Source: Persicaria tinctoria (Eukaryota > Streptophyta > Magnoliopsida > Caryophyllales > Polygonaceae). Taken from it: DNA of 64,000 nt. The notes beneath the pieces were generated by a model. The model was not told the DNA's origin and made no database searches. It saw only the letters and a program-made list of their open reading frames with translations. The DNA lies in the NCBI GenBank assembly GCA_037127255.1, contig JBANSL010000005.1, positions 62,681,909 to 62,745,908 of the forward strand. Direction: 5' to 3'. Each line of letters starts with the position of its first letter. Positions within the stretch are counted from its first letter, which is position 1. This document shows, piece by piece, positions 10,455 through 20,808 of the stretch. The position numbers and the translations under genes are program-made.

Positions 10455-12500
10455 TTAAGGGAACCGAGTTTATATTTGGTGAAACTCGATTTGAAATTTT
10501 GACTCCATTTTTGTTGAAGCCGGTTTGAGATCAACCCACTAGAATTAATTGGTAAAGAATATTTAACGAGTTTAATTTTATGTTTTAATCAAACTCGAAT
10601 TCTTAATTTATACCAATTGTAATTCTTATATTTTTGTGGGTTAGTTTTGTAATTAAACAAAATTTATTTCAAAAGGGCGAGATATATATGTGTGTGCACA
10701 TGGTGTAGGTTGCCTTTTGTTCTTTGTAAGAACCAAAACCTGGCTTTTGTTTCCTACAAGCCGTTGAGCCCAATTCCACTTTATTTTAATTAAGCCCAGT
10801 CCTTTTCCTTTAATTAATCCAGCCCTATTTTTATTTCCTTTCCAACTTGAGCCCAATTTGGCCTTTTTCTTACTGACGATTGCAGCCAGCAACACCAAAC
10901 TTGAGCAAATCTTTTATTTCCTCTTTCTGTGCTCATCGTCAGACGAGGCTACGCCACATAGCCATGGCCCTATGAAGGAGTAGCGGTGTGGCACGAGAAG
11001 ATGATGTGAGCAACAGGGCGAGCGTGATCCAGAGAAAAAAGACGGAGGTGGTCAACCAGAGCATATCGCGACCCGTGAACATCTGGCTCTTTGGCAAGCT
11101 GAAGAAGAGCCGGGCATAGCGAGGCGCTCTTTGAGGAAGAAGATGAAGGTCGATTCTCATGAAGAAGAAGCTCCCTCGAGTCGTAATTCCCCCTTTTTTT
11201 TTGCAGGCTCAGGTTTGTTCTCTCCCCTTTTCCTTGCAGCTTGCCCTTAATTTGATAATTTTGTAATTTGGGGATTTTTGTTTAGGGCTTTTGAATTTGG
11301 GTAATTGACAAAGGGACAAGTGAATCCAAGGCTCAGTAAATTTGACAAGGGTCAAAGACCTTCGAATTTGAGCAATTGAAGGAGGAGCAGTGCAGCAAGG
11401 CAGTGCGGAGGCGATCCTTACCTCGGCCTATTAGCTCAGGTATGTTCGCTTCTCCTCCTTTCTCCTTCCAGATTTCAGTGCCCTTGATTTCTCAGTAGTA
11501 CTGATTTGTTAGGACCTACTGAATTGGATTTCAATTTGTGCTAGACATAAGCCACTTTGGGCTCATTCTAGTTTCTTGAATTTCAAGTTGACAAGTCCAT
11601 CAATTTGGCAGTGTGAACATTTTTTTTTGTTGTTTACTGGTTACTGCAGACACCGAACATAATTTTTGTTCAAATTTATTGCCTTTCAGTTAAGCAGTGA
11701 AAGGTTAAACTTGTCTAAATTGTTTTTTTTTTTAATTGAATTAGCATCTTGTAGATAACCAATTCTGATGAAATTTTGCCAGAGTTTTGCCTTGATTTGG
11801 AGCACTATCGGGACTCCGAAACCCATACCACTTGCTTAAAGCATAAAAACTTTGCAATGGGGGGTTTCGAGAGTCCGTTTTGATAGCGCTTTGACATGAT
11901 CTGGAGGCAGTTTGGTGACTCCCAAAACCTATACCACTTGCGTAAAGCATGAAAGCTTTGCAAGGGGGGTCTCGGAAGCCATTAGAACTACCTTGCTTGT
12001 TGTTGTTGCCGCTTCTTCTTTGCTATTGTTGAAATTTTTTTGTTCTTGTGGTTGCAGAGGTACAACCGGGAAGAGGAAGGAAAAACCAGCAGAAAAATAA
12101 GAAAGCCAAAGGAAACTGTCTCCCAGAGCTCTCCGCAAGAAGCAGTAGTTACTTTCCTTTATAGGGTGAAATTGAAGCAGTTACTTGTGTGAAGTCTAAA
12201 CTACCACGTACTGCCAGTTACACCCCCCTCTCTTTTCATGTAATTTTTTTCTTTTCCTTTTGCTGTACTCTTTTAACTGCAATCAAACTCAGCAGGTGAC
12301 TTCCGCTGAAATTTGAGCATATATTTTGGGCTTTTTGTTTGGCACAAATTTAGGCCTTCTTGATTTCTTGGGCCTTTGGAAGAAAACTTGTACTGTATAT
12401 TTTTTTTTTACCAAGTTTTAGTCCAAATCATTTGGTTCCCATTCTTCCATTTTAATAATGATTGTTAATTAAATCAATCACCATTTGATATATGATTAAT
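10455..12500. other. No gene recognised; probable body of a degraded retroelement
   Basis: The region mixes T-rich and GC-richer segments. The plus strand around 11160-11470 has pyrimidine-rich, intron-border-like text with two similar GCTCAGGT(T/A)TGTTC stretches. No open frame resembles a known protein. It lies between the hairpin array and the gypsy gag relic and is most simply non-coding sequence of that element or an older insertion. Confidence 0.4.
11805..11985. repeat. Imperfect direct duplication, about 110-bp offset
   Basis: Two segments share ACTCC(G/C)(A)AAACC, then CATACCACTTGC or TATACCACTTGC, TAAAGCAT, and CTTTGCAA with a G-run, at about 11812-11870 and 11920-11975. The copies differ by scattered substitutions, so this is an old tandem duplication. 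Confidence 0.65.
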
Positions 12501-13700
12501 TTAATATTCCAAACTTGGGAAAATTTACCCTCCAACAGTTGCCCCCCGAACTTTGTGCGTGTGAGAAGTCGAACGCGTTCAAAGTTCGATAGTGTGCTAT
12601 TTTTGCACCATTTCTGTTTCTTACGGATCTCGCTTAAGAAAGCTATTTGTATGATTTGTAATTCGAAGAAAATTTGAACCTAAATTGTATCGATTAAAAT
12701 TGATCAAATATGACAAGCCCTTCTGCTCAGAACTGGTTTATGACCACTACGATACAATCCGGTATGGGTAGGTGATAGTCGAAAAGATCTCACTTCTTGA
12801 AATTTGATTTATGCCTTTCTAACTTTTTTGGCTTTTCAACCAGTTTGCTTTTGAGCTTTCAAACTGCTTGGATTTTTGGCTTTGAGTCAATTTTGGTTTT
12901 GACTTTTTGCCGATTTGGATGTTGGCTTTTGGTCGGAGATTTTCGACTTTAAGCTTGGATTTGGATTTGACGGTTTTCTTGTGAGGGACAAGAATTTGAT
13001 TTTGATGACTTGATGTCATAGGCTTGAACTTTTGTCTTTAACCGATTTCGATTTTGATTTTCGGTCTTAGACTAAATTTGGTTTTAACGACTTGGTGTCG
13101 TAGGTTTGGCTTTGTAACCTTTGTGGTTGAAGCCTTGTGATCAAAATCTCACGTGAGATGATTTCGAAATATGATACCCATACCATTTGGAGCCAATGCA
13201 TTTCGTGGCTTTTTCTTTGAGATTGGGTTTTGAGTTTTGGGGGCTTTAAATGACGTACATATGCAAATAATGTAAGCCAAATTTTTTTGAGAGGCTTAGG
13301 TCTTTTTGACTTTGAGAGAGAAGAAAACTTGGGTAAGTTTTGAGACCTTTTTGGTTTATGGTTCCTTGGGAGGAAGATTTGATTTGAGAGACTTGAATTG
13401 ACTACCACATTTGGACGTGATGATCAAAGTCGGAAAATTTAGGCGGGAGCCTTTTGTTTGTTTCTCTTTGTGAGAACGTCTTTGAAAGACACTTTTTTTC
13501 TCTCTTTTCCTTTGCCTCATTTTTAATACAGGCACAAAACGTGCAAGTCTTAGGACTATATTTGATTTTCTCCTCGTAGTCGAGATAACGCTCATATGAC
13601 TACATAAGTAGAGGATTTGACTTCTTTTTCTTCTTTGTTGAGGAAAGAAGATGTTTTGTTTGTTTTTGTGGCTGCACCTAGCATCTTGACTAGCTAGACT
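12501..13700. other. No gene recognised; low-complexity internal repeats
   Basis: The text is dominated by TTTGG/TTTTGA-rich low-complexity sequence. Two related stretches (about 12985-13020 and 13075-13115) share GACTTG(A/G)TGTC(A/G)TAGG. On the minus strand short frames are Lys/Ser-rich and look like translated low complexity rather than protein. Confidence 0.4.
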
Positions 13701-13701
13701 G

Positions 13702-14120
13702 CCTACGTACCCCCTTTGTGATGGATCAAGCCGCTCGTAGTTCTTTGTGAACCCATTTTTCTTTTGCTTCCGGGTTGTTTTGATTTAGGACTAATTTCGA
13801 GTCCCTTTTTTTTTATGCATCACTCGAGTTACTTGAGCACACCTTCTAGGAAGGGTTTCCCTAATAACTCGACTATCATTTGCAAACCGGGATTTTTTCT
13901 TTTTTCCTTTTTTCTTTTTACTTTTTTTTTTACCGCATCATTCAGATCAATCGGGCCCACCTTCTAGGAAGGGTTTCCCAAATAACCTGACTATCATTTG
14001 CGAACCCGGAAACTTCTTCTTCTTTTTTTTTTTTTTTTTGTGCGACTGAATTTGACATAGATTTTTTTATGTCAAATTTCCTACGTACCCCTTGTTGAGG
14101 ATCAAGTCTTTACGTAGTTC
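13702..14120 (-). repeat. Second hairpin module: A - B - B - A
   Basis: Type A units lie at 13702-13743 and 14080-14120, with two type B units between them (13815-13885 and 13933-14003). The first B unit has an internal stem CGAGTTA/TAACTCG; the second has CGCA/TGCG arms. Both keep CACCTTCTAGGAAGGGTTTCCC-like cores. The unit at 14080 is preceded by a long stem, ATTTGACATA/TATGTCAAAT. The A-B-B-A order and rough spacing match 8998-9381, so the two regions are copies of one module. In gag sense the first unit begins 55 nt after the gag stop codon. Confidence 0.8.
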
Positions 14121-14175
14121 TAGGTAGAACTATTAGTTTTTTCGCCTTGGAGACTACTTGATCATTTTGACGCCC

Positions 14176-15838
14176 TTACTTGGCTTTAGGTGTCCTTGAT
14201 TTGGTTGAGCTTGTGGACGAGAACTTTTGACTGCCTCTTCCGGAGCTCTTGCTTTTGGTCCTTTTCATTTGGACCTTCTTGCTTTTAGACTCATCAACTT
14301 TTCCGAGCCTTTCAAATATCGGAGCTTTAGATTCTCCACTTGTTGAGGCTATATTAAGCCTTTGAAACACCGAAGGTTTAGATTCTTCACTTGTCGAAGC
14401 CATATCAAGCCTTTGAAACACCGAAGATTTGGATGCTTCATTTGTTGAGGCTAGCTCAAGTCTTTCGAATACAGAAGATATCGGTGCTTCACTTGTAGAG
14501 GCTAGATCAAGCCTTTTAAACACTGAAGATTTGGGAGTTCCACCTGAGGCCATCTCGAGTCTTTCGAATGCAGACACTCTAGGCTTTATTACACTTGCAG
14601 TTAGAACACCGTCTTCATATAAGATTTGGAAATTCTTGACACAAGCCTCCTCGACGAGTTTTTTTGGAGTTTTACCCTTAAAAGAGGGTTTTAGCTTTTG
14701 CACTTGAACCTTATGCTTCTTGTGCAGTTTTGAAGCTTCTGCAAAGCTTGACTTCTTTCTCTTTGATTCCTCTCTTGATTTTGAGGAGGGGATTTGATGC
14801 TTGGAGCGAAGAGTAATTTTATCAACTCTCGCCTCTTCTTTGCACATGTCATCGGTCCATGAGACCATACAACATTGAGCGATTTCTTTTGAAGTGTCAT
14901 CTTTCACCAACACTTTGAGAGGCAATGAAACCGTGGGGCTGCCCCAGCTTCAATAGCCATAGCAGATGTTTTTTCTATTTGAGAAGACACTTGGAGTGAG
15001 GGAGTGGACTCTGCAACATCTACCGCTGAAATGGTATTTGATGAAGCTGCTTGAGTTGAGGATGTTGCCCCCTCGATTTCAATTTCTCCTTTGTTAATCA
15101 TCTCCTCTATGATATCTTTGAAGACGTAGCAATCCTTGATTGGGTGACTAACGAGTTGATTATACGAGCAGTATTTTGGATCACTCGTTTTGCCAACCTC
15201 TTTTGGCCTTTTTGGCTCCGGGAGTGTTAACATTTTAGCACTCACCAATTCATCGAATATCCCTTGCACATCATCATCGTCAAAAGGATATTTCTTTTGC
15301 CTTCTTTCATGAAGGGTGAATCTATTGGCCGGTTCCTTGGCTTTCTCTTTTATTTGAGCTTGGGAACCATTCTTGTTAACGAACTCTCGATCATGTTTGA
15401 CGAAAGTCGCCATGGACTCATCTTCATCTTGTACCTCATTGCCATCATTTTTGTTAGCCTCACTATCTTGAGGCCATTTGGGTCCCCGTGCGAGTTGTTT
15501 TTCAACATTACACGCTTTAGATACCAAATCATCAAATGAACAAGGCTCGGCACTTCCAACATGTACCGCTAATTTCGGTATTAAGTTGTTTGTGCACATT
15601 TGAACACAAGCTTGTTCACTTAATTTTTCATGGCATTGGAGTCTTAAGCTTCTCCACATGGCGATGAAGTCATTGGCGAGCTCGTTAGACCTTTGATAGG
15701 TGTTTGCAAGGTCCATAATGGAAACCCTTGCTTTCGAGCTCACAAATTGAGCTAGGAACTCTTTTTGTAGATCGTCCCATGTTTGAATCGACCATGGTTG
15801 AAGTTGAGTGTACCAAGTGAATGCCGATCCATAGCAAA
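14176..15838 (-). pseudogene. Ty3/gypsy gag relic (no pol), truncated and frameshifted
   Basis: The minus-strand frame is open from the upstream edge at about 15838 (GSAFTWYTQLQPWSIQTWDD), through the typical gypsy gag core YQRSNELANDFIAMWRSLRL and LVSHPIKDCYVFKDIIEEM, to about 14940. There a one-base frame change moves it to the frame ending at 14176. The second part carries six or so imperfect repeats of S(V/A/I)F(E/Q/K)RL(D/E/N), a pattern I associate with plant gypsy gag-like proteins. No protease, RT or integrase follows. The N-terminus is lost where TIR element 0 begins. The protein would form the capsid-like particle. It could be a non-autonomous gag-only element or simply a fragment. 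Confidence 0.82.
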
Positions 15839-15839
15839 A

Positions 15840-16154
15840 TTATGGAATATAAAGTACAAACAACCTATGTCCCAGTCCTACAACTTATGGAGTATATATC
15901 ACGTGGATAAAATGATGGATGTACAGTTGTACACCTATACGACGCAATACAGTTAATTTAATTAGGCTAAAAATTGGGTTTGAAACACACGCACAAGTCC
16001 GTGAGAGTGGAGACTGTTTTACAGTGGGCCCCACAATTTTTTAACAAAAAAATCAGAAATTTGAAAGTTAATCACAACCCTTGATTTCACACCATCCTAA
16101 GGCCCAGATTTGTTCATAAATTGTATTGTAAGGGGTGTTTACAAATTATCCTCC

Positions 16155-16158
<4 letters not shown>
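15840..16158. mobile_element. TIR element 0 (left-truncated member of the TA-flanked family)
   Basis: The right end, read inward from 16158, is AGAGGGAGGATAATTTGTAA... then ...ACAAATCTGGGCC, matching the left end of element 2. GTGGGCCCCAC lies 125-134 bp from that end, as in the other members. The left end is not visible, and the sequence begins where the gypsy gag stops, so it was inserted into or next to the gag and later truncated. Confidence 0.65.

Positions 16159-16220
<62 letters not shown>
16159..16220. repeat. (TA)n microsatellite between elements 0 and 1
   Basis: About 31 TA units lie exactly between two TIR ends of the same family. Confidence 0.95.
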
Positions 16221-16225
<5 letters not shown>

Positions 16226-18714
16226 GTGGTTCTGGTGTACACACCTCTTAGGGTGTACCTTGTACACAAATCTGGACCGTTGATAGGGAGAAAATGGATG
16301 GTTAAGATTACTCATACAAAATATATTAAAATAATTAAGGAAAAGCAAATCACACTTTCAACACAATCGTAGGCGCGTGTACATCAATTAAATGGACAAA
16401 TTAGGGGGGGGGGGGAAACTAGCCTAATTGAAATTGGAGAGGGAGATTCAATCTTTCTAATTCATCGTGAATCTCAAATACCCAAGAACGATTCTTTGAG
16501 AGTGGTGACACCAGTCACCGGGTGGAGCTCGAACGCCACCGCCAATAGTCCCTTGACAACAGGGGACCGTTGTGTTCTTCACCGACGAGTAGAGCGATTC
16601 TGGGTGGCGAGACCGACAACGACACGAATCGAAGAGGAGCGAAGTTTAATCGGCCACGCAGACAGTCGAATCGAACTAGGTGGTCGATTCCGCCCACGAG
16701 TTGAGTCCATTCGGTGGTCGGGCAGTGAAGGGCCTTCCGATTGGCGATACCGGTGTCGATCAGATGAGGAGAAGAGCGAAGGCAATGCAGCGGTGCACGG
16801 AGGCGAATCGAAGGCGATTTGGAAGCGAATTGGAGGCGGTGCTTGGTTCAGTTTGCTGGGCAAGAGGAACAGGTGGTCGGGGTTCAAGGAGCTCTCTTCT
16901 CTCTCCGATTGGTTCAAGGGTCGATCGTGAGGACTCCATTGATGGGTAACTATCAAGCTTTTGGGGGATTTTGGGTGGGATTTTGGTTGGGTTTTTTAGT
17001 GTGTGAGAGATTCAATTGAATATGGGATTAGGTTTGGATTTTATGAAAAAAAATTCACTATTCATGGATTAGGTGTTGTTTATTTGCCTGTATCGGGTTT
17101 TTTTTATTTGGGTTTTTTTAGTACCTCGGAAAATTAAGAGTTTCACCGAATAAACAACAAATTATCGTTTAATGTATGTGTTAAATCGATCAATTCAACC
17201 GAATAATTCAAAAAATTACTTATTCACAACGATTATGCAATTATTTATCGCTTCTGTGTACTTTATAAAAATAATAATTTCACTGAATAATCTTCCAATT
17301 ATCGTTCAATGTACTCGTTAAATCGACCGATTCAACCGAATAATTCTAAAAATTTACTTATTCACAAGTTATGCAATTATTCATCGCTTATGTGTACCTC
17401 GTAAAAATAAGAATTTCACTAAATAATCTCTCAATTATCGTTCATTCTGCGTGATAAATCGATCGATTCAACCGAATAATTCTAAAAAAATTACTTATTA
17501 ACAATGGTTATGCAATTATTCATCACTTTTGGGTACCTGGTAAAAATAAGAATTTCATTGAATAATCTCTCAATTGTTTCACATTTCAACGAATAATGTT
17601 TCACACTTTACCGAATAATGTTTACCACTAGTACCCAAAATTCGAAACATGCGTATGAATAATTGATGAATAATGAATCAAATCATGTATCTCGAAAACT
17701 CTACACTTAATTTGGCATATACATCTAAATAATTCTTCGTTTTTCGCCAAATAATGCTGGAATCACATACGATTTAACATCAATCGAAACTCATTTTACA
17801 ATAACAAAGAACATATTAATTGTAAATATGGAACTAGATGTACAATTTTTTTTTTCATAAACGAATTCGAGTTGAGGCAAAATGCAAATCACCACTCATC
17901 ACATTCATGAACAAAAGAGATAAAACTCATCACTCGTTCATGAAAGCAGCGGTTCGGCATCAATTTCAGTAAGGTGTTGGAATCCCTTCCCCAAGCCATT
18001 AATTTCATCATGCAAAACCAATAATGGTGATTGAAATACAAAATTGCCGGAGGGATTTCACCTATGCCAGAAGAAATAACAAACAAACCAATAATGGGAA
18101 TCCAGTCGGAAATTAAAGCAAGGAGACAAGATTGAACTATATCGGCGCCGAGCAGGAGGGCGAACCGGAGAGAGGAGGAGATCGTAGGTGTGCGAGAGGG
18201 GGAAGATAAAGCAATAGACCAAGAGGGTTGTCGGTGGAGGAGGGCGGTGATGAACCTAGACGTCTGCAATCGACCAATCAAGGAGGATGACTCAGCCTCC
18301 TTCGCCGCCGAAGAACATCGACCAGTCGATGAAGACGGTAGCCGCATAAGTCGGCCTTCAACTCAGAGCCACCGCGAGCGCTCGGTAGGTTGGGCTCGCC
18401 TCCGCTTCGCTAGGGCTGACCTCGCGGCTCCGCCTCGTCTGGGCTCTCTTTGCACATCGCCCGAGGTCTCCTATGGTGGAAATGTGGAATGAGGATGGGC
18501 GGCGTTCGAAATAGAATATGAAGAGGATATGTGGAACACACGCTATCTTGTGAGTTGTAAGGAGGAGGAGGGTTTTTAATGGGTCCCACAATTTTTTTTA
18601 ATTAAAAAAATAAAATAACACCCAATTAATCTAAGCCATCCATCTTTCATCATTTAACGGTCCAGATGTGTGTACAAGGTACACCCTAAGACTTGTGAAC
18701 AAATGATCCATACT
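16221..18714. mobile_element. TIR element 1, TA-flanked family, 2.5 kb
   Basis: The ends are inverted copies: the core CTTAGGGTGTACCTTGTACA followed by C(A/C)AATCTGGACCGTT-like text begins about 28 bp inside both ends. The left side has GGCGCGTGTA about 152 bp in; the right side has GGGTCCCACA 124-134 bp in. The interior holds GC-rich exon-like sequence at about 16440-16960 and 18110-18500, and between them ATTATTCG-type sequence in reverse (CCGAATAAT). No transposase is recognisable, so the element is non-autonomous. GC-rich open frames are seen on both strands but I recognise no protein. Confidence 0.8.
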
Positions 18715-18729
18715 CTATATATATATATA
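18715..18729. repeat. Short (TA)n between elements 1 and 2
   Basis: Seven TA units separate the right end of element 1 from the left end of element 2. Confidence 0.9.
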
Positions 18730-20336
18730 GAGAGAGGATGGATCTTTTGTTCACAACTCTTACGGTGTACCTTGTACACAAATATGGGCCTTTGATTGAA
18801 ATTGAATGGATACTTAGGATGGAGACACGTGGCTCGGAAATAAAACAAAAAAGAAAAAAAAAATTAATGCCCAGCGCTTGAACCGCGCGTGTAATGCGTG
18901 AAAAGAAACCCTAAATTTCTATTTATCTTCTTCTTCATTTGAAAGGCCAGGGCCGGTCGGCTGGAGCGGCAAGGAGCGCCCATTCGGAGCGGAGGGGAGG
19001 AGGATTCGACGGGGAGGCGATCCGGAGGCCAGGAGGCGAGTCCAATTTGCTTTCTTCATCATCGCTGGTTGACCCTAGAGCCGAGGAGCGCCCATTCGAG
19101 GCGGAGGCGAGGAGGATATTCGGCGAGGAGGCAAGCGGCGGAGGCGATGCAGAGGTGAGGCGAGACGAGGGGGAGACGATCCCGGGCGAGGCGGAGGTCC
19201 ACAGCCTCCTCTGCAGTTCGTCTTCTTCTTTTATCAACTGGCCACTATTCATCTTCTTCTTCATTCATCTTCTTTTTCATGTCGCAACGTACCTTTGCAG
19301 TTGCAGTTTGATATCGGCGCTAGGGGTCGCTGTTCATTGTGAATTAAGGGCAAGGCGAGGCCGTCAGTCGATTAGATTTGTCCGGCAGCGAAGAGTGGTT
19401 GTTCTGGCGAATCGAGGGAGGCGAGGCGGATTCGGACCTGCCACCGGTGGCGGGGGTGGTTGGGTGGGTGGGAATTGATGGGCTGGCGGTGTGGGGGTGG
19501 TTTGTGTTTGTGTCAGGGGTCGGTGAAATCGGGTTGGCGGATAGGGCTTTCGATACGCATAATTTTGATTCATTATTGTCAATTATTCTGACGTATGTGT
19601 CAAATTTTGGTTAAGGGTGATATTGAGTTGGTAAATTATTCGGTGAAATCTTATTTATTATTCAACAGAATATGGACTATTGGACTCTTCATTTTGGAAA
19701 CAATATAAAACAAAACATTATTCGGTGATATGTGAGATATTATTCGGTGAAATAGGAAGAATTATTCGTATAAATTGTAAGTATTTTTTGGAATTTGAGA
19801 TTTCTTTTATATGAAATTAATGGACAAAAAAACTAATCATTATTCGGTAATATGTGTCAAATTATTTAATGGAATTGATAAATTTTGATCTGAATTGGAT
19901 GATAACATAACTATTATTCGGTAGGATTTGAAACATTATTCAGTGGAATTGATAAATTTTTAAACAAATGAAATTATTCGGTAGGATGTGAAACATTATT
20001 CAGTGGAATTGACAAATTTTTTAACAAACGAAATTATGTGAGTCCGGCAATAAATTACCCATAATAAAAAATTTCACAAAATAATTAATATTCTCTATAT
20101 ATTTTCAACAAAATCAGCTTAAAAAAAAGAAAAAAAAAAGAAATGAGGGCATTGAGTTACACGTACAGCAAAATGGGAGAAAGAGGAGAGAGTGAGTGGT
20201 TTTTTTAATGTGGGTCCCACAAGTTTTTTCACCAAAATAAAAAAAATCAATTAAATCATGGCCATCCATTTCGATAGATCAAGGGATCATATTTGTGTAC
20301 AAGGTACACCGTAAGGCTTGTGAACACCAGAACCAC

Positions 20337-20340
<4 letters not shown>
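18730..20340. mobile_element. TIR element 2, TA-flanked family, 1.6 kb
   Basis: The left end AGAGAGAGGATGGATC... and the inverted right end AGGGTGTGGTTCTGG... both lead into TTACGGTGTACCTTGTACAC. GCGCGTGTA is about 155 bp from the left end; GTGGGTCCCACAAG is 120-130 bp from the right end. A telobox-like AAACCCTAAATTTC at about 18908 precedes a GC-rich block (18940-19600), which looks like a captured 5' exon. 19620-20040 is filled with ATTATTCGGT(G/A) repeats. No transposase was found. Confidence 0.8.

Positions 20341-20396
<56 letters not shown>
20341..20396. repeat. (TA)28 microsatellite
   Basis: A perfect TA run lies between element 2 and the 385-bp MITE. Confidence 0.95.
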
Positions 20397-20399
<3 letters not shown>

Positions 20400-20781
20400 G
20401 TGCACTCCGGTGAAAACCAAAATTGCGGTAAAAACCCGTGAGGACCGACTTTTTAGTTCGGTTCACTTACTTTATAGCCCGGTTATGATTAGAACCGATC
20501 TATAAAGTCACAAATTTTAGCCCGATTCTGAGTAAAACCGAGCTATAAAATCACTATGTAATTTTAAAACATGAGTTTTTTAGCGCGATTTTTAGGCTTG
20601 ACCGAACTATAAAGTCATATGTTATTTTAAAACTGGAGTTTTTAGCACGGTTTTTAGGTTGAACCGAGTTGTAAAGTTATCGTGTGATTGAGGTTTTTAG
20701 CACAAGTTTCAAATAAATCAAGCTATAAAGTAGTCCTCACGGTTTTTACCATAATTTGAGGTTTTTACCGGAGTCAATCCC
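20397..20781. mobile_element. 385-bp MITE of a different family, also TA-flanked
   Basis: Terminal inverted repeats of about 45 bp: the left end GGGGTGCACTCCGGTGAAAA and the inverted right end GGGATTGACTCCGGTAAAAA both run on to CGGTAAAAACC(C)GTGAGGA-like text. The interior has four or five copies of TAGC(C/A)CG(A/G)TT(T/C) with (A)CCGA(A/G)CTATAAAGT. It shares no TIR sequence with elements 0, 1, 2 and 4 but uses the same kind of TA site. Confidence 0.85.
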
Positions 20782-20808
20782 TATATATATATATATAGGG
20801 ATATATAT

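Noticed and set aside
16496..16956. Overlapping 125-144 codon frames on both strands
   Set aside because: Open on both strands because of high GC inside a non-autonomous TIR element; no recognisable protein, so no gene is called.
18939..19478. 179-codon Gly/Arg/Glu-rich frame
   Set aside because: Composition follows GC-rich repeated text in TIR element 2; no start context, splice pattern or family similarity.
20397..20781. Element 3 as a member of the TA-flanked family
   Set aside because: Its inverted ends (CACTCCGGTGAAAA) are unrelated to GTGTACCTTGTACAC ends; only the insertion site type is shared.
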